From the NCBI GenBank assembly GCA_036558305.1, contig DATBFX010000253.1, positions 1 to 17,734 of the forward strand: DNA of 17,734 nt, read 5' to 3'. The first letter of the stretch is position 1. Every line of letters begins with the position of its first letter. Shown here piece after piece: positions 14,482 to 17,734 of the stretch. A program made the translations under genes and the position numbers. The stretch is from DATBFX01 sp036558305. Lineage in GTDB: Bacteria > Chloroflexota > Chloroflexia > Thermomicrobiales > UBA6265. Under the pieces are notes generated by a model that ran no database searches, was not told the origin of the DNA, and saw only the letters and a list, made by a program, of their open reading frames with translations.

Positions 14482-15239
14482 ACGACCAGACGGACCCGGT
14501 TCGGCCGCAGACCGACTTCGTCAAATACACGATTCGCGGTCGCCCCCGCAAGGTCCTGCGCTGGATCCTCCTGGCCATCCTGCGTCTCGTCCTCCGGTTG
14601 CGGGTGGTGAACCCCGAACGGGCGCCCGACGCGGCCGTCCTCGTCGTTTCGAACCACCTGCACAACGCCGATCCCGTCCTGACGACGATCGCCTACCCCC
14701 ACCCGATCCATTACATGGCGAAAAAGGAAGTGTTTCGGGTTCCCGTCATCACGTGGGTCTTGCGCTGGGTCGGATCGTTTCCGGTGGACCGGGGCAAGGC
14801 CGACCGCACGGCGATCCGCCGGGCCGAAGCGGCACTGGCGCGCGGGATCGCCGTCGGGATGTATCCCGAAGGCACCCGGAGCGTCACCCGCGCGCTCGCG
14901 ACCGCCCACGCCGGGGTGGGCTTGCTCGCGCTCCGCAACGACGTCCCGATCCTCCCCGTCGTCGTCACCGGCACCGAGCGATTACCGTTCAACGGGGCAA
15001 AGGGGCGCGCCCAGGCGTCGCTGCCGATGCCGGATCCCGGACACAAGGGCGTCCGCATCCTCTTCGGCGAACCCTTCCGGATACCGCGGGAGATCGAGGG
15101 GCACAAGGTGACGGCCGAGGAGGCGACCGATCGGATCATGATCGAGATCGCCCGCCTCCTCCCACCCGGCTACCGCGGCGTCTACGCCGATCGCGTGGCG
15201 GCGGTGCCGGCACCGGCGGCGGCGACCGCAGCGTCCTAA
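14478..15239 (+). CDS. plsC: 1-acyl-sn-glycerol-3-phosphate acyltransferase (PlsC family)
   Basis: PlsC acylates lysophosphatidic acid to phosphatidic acid at the membrane in phospholipid synthesis. From ATG 14478 the product is 253 residues. The four acyltransferase blocks are present: NHLHNAD (59-65, HX4D catalytic pair), FPVDRG (101-106), PEGTRS (130-135) and PILPVVVTG (157-165). A hydrophobic stretch at about 27-43 probably provides membrane association. A GTG at 14463 would add five residues; ATG 14478 overlaps the cmk stop (ATGA) and suggests coupling. The C-terminus is Ala/Pro-rich and low in information. Its TAA overlaps the obgE stop on the other strand. Acyl-donor preference cannot be read from sequence. 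Confidence 0.93.
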   Translation: MNDQTDPVRPQTDFVKYTIRGRPRKVLRWILLAILRLVLRLRVVNPERAPDAAVLVVSNHLHNADPVLTTIAYPHPIHYMAKKEVFRVPVITWVLRWVGSFPVDRGKADRTAIRRAEAALARGIAVGMYPEGTRSVTRALATAHAGVGLLALRNDVPILPVVVTGTERLPFNGAKGRAQASLPMPDPGHKGVRILFGEPFRIPREIEGHKVTAEEATDRIMIEIARLLPPGYRGVYADRVAAVPAPAAATAAS

Positions 15240-16615
15240 TCCTCATCGAACTCCTCGACGACTCCCGCCTTGCGAACGGCCGCGGTTCGCCGGCGCGGTT
15301 GTTCCGGTTCTTGCTCTTCACCCCAGATGAGTTCGTGGTCGGCGAGGTGGACGACGTCGCCGGTCTGGACTCCCTGGCGTTCGAGTTCGCGGCCGATGCC
15401 GCTGGCGTCAAGGACCCGTTGAAAGCGGTCGACGGCGTCGTCCAACTCCCAGTTTGTCATCCTCGCGAACCGCTCGATCGCGACGCCGGTCACGTCGAAG
15501 TGATGACGCGAACGCCGTTTGACCTGCCAGGCGCGCTCGTCGACCGATTCCAGGGTGTAGACGCGCGGTTCCCGCGCCAATCGCTTCGCTTCTTCCGCCG
15601 CCCGGATCTCCAGGTCCCGCAGCGTCTCGGCGACGGCGTTGAGGAGCGGCTGTACTCCCTCACCGGTTGCCGCGGAGATTTCGAACACCCGGAGCCGTTG
15701 TCGTTCCAGCTCGGCGCGGAGGCGCGGAACGTTTGCCCGCGCTTCGGACAGATCGACTTTGTTCAGCGCCACGACCATCGGCTTCTTCATCAGGTCGAGG
15801 TCGAAATCCCTCAGTTCGTCGTTGATGGTCGCGAAATCGATGAGCGGGTCGCGGCCTTCCAATCCCCCCGAGGCGTCCAGGACGTGGATCAGCGCCTTCG
15901 TTCTCGTGACATGCCGGAGGAATTCGTGACCGAGCCCGGCCCCATCCGCCGCTCCCTCGATCAGACCGGGAACGTCGGCCAGCACGTAGGTCTGACCGCC
16001 ACGACCGCCGATCTCCACGACGCCGAGGTTCGGCTCCAGCGTGGTGAACGGGTAGTCGGCGATTTTGGGACGTGCCCGCGACGCCGCCGCCAGCAACGTC
16101 GACTTACCGGCGTTCGGCAAGCCGACCAGGCCGACATCGGCGATGAGGCGGAGCTCCAGGCGCAGCCAGCGCTCCTCTCCCGGTTCGCCCAATTCGGCGA
16201 TCCGCGGTGTCTGTCTGGTGGAGGTCTTGAAGTGGACGTTGCCGAGCCCGCCGTGTCCGCCTTTCGCGACGATGGCGAACTCACCGGGTTCGACGAGATC
16301 GGCCAATTGCTCACCGGTCTCGTCGTCCCAGACGACGGTGCCGGGCGGCACGTCGACCTCGAGGGCGGCGCCGGAGCGACCGGTCTTTTGTTGTCCCGCC
16401 CCGCCCTGGCCGTTCTGCGCCTTGAAGTGTTGGTTGAACTGAAAGGCGAGCAGGCTGGTCACGTTCGGTTTGACGCGCACGCGGACGTCGCCGCCGCGAC
16501 CGCCGTCACCCCCGTCGGGACCGCCCTTCGGCACGAACTTTTCTCGCCGAAACGACATCGAGCCGTTGCCGCCCTTGCCGGCGGTGACGTGGATGCGAGC
16601 ACGATCGATGAGCAC
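15236..16615 (-). CDS. obgE: Obg family GTPase (CgtA)
   Basis: Obg is an essential GTPase that helps assemble the 50S subunit and links it to (p)ppGpp and growth state. From GTG 16615 the product is 459 residues. The glycine-rich Obg fold is at 1-157 (GGPDGGDGGRGG 31-42). The G domain has GLPNAGKST (165-173, G1), DVPGLIEGA (214-222, G3) and NKVD (285-288, G4). An OCT domain at about 350-432 is followed by an acidic/basic tail ending EEFDED. GGAGG (16624-16620) lies four bases before the GTG and the VLIDRARIHV start fits the family, so the frame's extension to 16798 is not used. The common rplU-rpmA neighbours are absent; rpoD lies upstream on the same strand behind a terminator. Confidence 0.96.
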   Translation of the reverse strand: MLIDRARIHVTAGKGGNGSMSFRREKFVPKGGPDGGDGGRGGDVRVRVKPNVTSLLAFQFNQHFKAQNGQGGAGQQKTGRSGAALEVDVPPGTVVWDDETGEQLADLVEPGEFAIVAKGGHGGLGNVHFKTSTRQTPRIAELGEPGEERWLRLELRLIADVGLVGLPNAGKSTLLAAASRARPKIADYPFTTLEPNLGVVEIGGRGGQTYVLADVPGLIEGAADGAGLGHEFLRHVTRTKALIHVLDASGGLEGRDPLIDFATINDELRDFDLDLMKKPMVVALNKVDLSEARANVPRLRAELERQRLRVFEISAATGEGVQPLLNAVAETLRDLEIRAAEEAKRLAREPRVYTLESVDERAWQVKRRSRHHFDVTGVAIERFARMTNWELDDAVDRFQRVLDASGIGRELERQGVQTGDVVHLADHELIWGEEQEPEQPRRRTAAVRKAGVVEEFDED

Positions 16616-16619
16616 GTGA

Positions 16620-16624
16620 CCTCC
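16620..16624 (-). promoter_or_regulatory. Ribosome binding site of obgE
   Basis: GGAGG on the minus strand, four bases before the GTG at 16615, decides the obgE start. Further upstream the 5' region holds a TATCCT (16691 to 16686) that could be a weak -10, and a CTTGAA/TTCAAG inverted repeat (16687-16682 and 16655-16650). Neither is strong enough to annotate separately. Confidence 0.6.
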
Positions 16625-16804
16625 AAGAACTTTGGTGCAGGAATCTCCTCTTGAACAGTCCCCGTTCGCGGAGGCTGCGCATTCAAGGATAGCCGCAAAG
16701 GTCGGCAAAGGCAGCGAGATAGTCGAATTCAATGAGTGGTGAGCCTGAAGTAGAGCACGATGAGGAGCAGTCTGTCGCTTTCGTCTTCCTCGCAACACCT
16801 GCGA

Positions 16805-16846
16805 CGAAAATACGACGGACCGTCTCGCACCTGCGAGGACGGCCCG
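16805..16846 (-). terminator. Intrinsic terminator of rpoD
   Basis: On the minus strand, 37 bases past the rpoD stop, a GC-rich hairpin pairs 16832-16842 with 16820-16829 (one bulged base), extendable by three more pairs beyond a mismatch. It is followed by TATTTT (about 16812-16807). Stem plus T-run fits a rho-independent terminator, so obgE probably has its own promoter in 16625-16800. The plus strand lacks a T-run after the stem. Confidence 0.6.
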
Positions 16847-16882
16847 CTGATCACAATCGATGCCTTGTGCGGAAATCGACGG

Positions 16883-17734
<852 letters not shown>

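Noticed and set aside
14465..16654. A 729-residue plus-strand open frame through plsC and antisense to obgE
   Set aside because: It spans two firmly identified genes in wrong frames; its length is a by-product of high G+C content.
16778..16808. An inverted repeat TTTCGTC / GACGAAA next to the rpoD terminator
   Set aside because: The stem is short, the loop is long and partly overlaps the terminator T-run; it could be chance.

Overview
The window is a gene-dense, high-G+C bacterial chromosome segment of mainly core housekeeping genes (DNA repair, RNA processing, tRNA and rRNA modification, lipid synthesis, ribosome assembly, primary sigma factor) plus a small accessory redox module. No tRNA or rRNA genes, CRISPR arrays, insertion sequences or phage genes were seen. 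Gene content, GTG/TTG starts, and the cytosolic sulfite-oxidase-like / flavoprotein / DUF6510 cluster suggest a Chloroflexota (Thermomicrobia-like) or actinobacterial-type genome. That assignment is inference, not a database result.

Layout: (1) bases 1-6609, plus strand: a 5'-truncated unrecognised protein, then uvrC, tsaC/Sua5, a nine-helix membrane protein, a 64-residue coiled-coil protein, rarA and rph, nearly all abutting or overlapping. (2) 11037-6619, minus strand: metallophosphoesterase, an aminotransferase-like protein without the PLP lysine, an atypical SDR, a molybdopterin oxidoreductase, its likely flavoprotein reductase, and a DUF6510 zinc ribbon. (3) 11325-15239, plus strand: D,D-carboxypeptidase, RsuA/RluB-type pseudouridine synthase, cmk and plsC. 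(4) 17734-15236, minus strand: 5'-truncated rpoD, then obgE.

The two convergent junctions are very tight. rph and the DUF6510 gene are 9 bases apart and share a perfect 9-bp hairpin; plsC and obgE stop codons overlap within 15236-15239. The one divergent junction (11038-11324) carries candidate promoters for both directions. rpoD ends in a recognisable intrinsic terminator.

Functionally, region 1 couples excision repair, replication-fork maintenance, tRNA t6A synthesis and RNA 3' processing. Region 3 follows the common rsuA-cmk-plsC order, with an unusual 149-base overlap between an Arg-rich pseudouridine-synthase tail and cmk. The most distinctive items are the lysine-less aminotransferase homologue, the three-gene molybdoenzyme module, the apparently leaderless uvrC, the overprinted rsuA/cmk junction, and a strong excess of the palindrome CGATCG.
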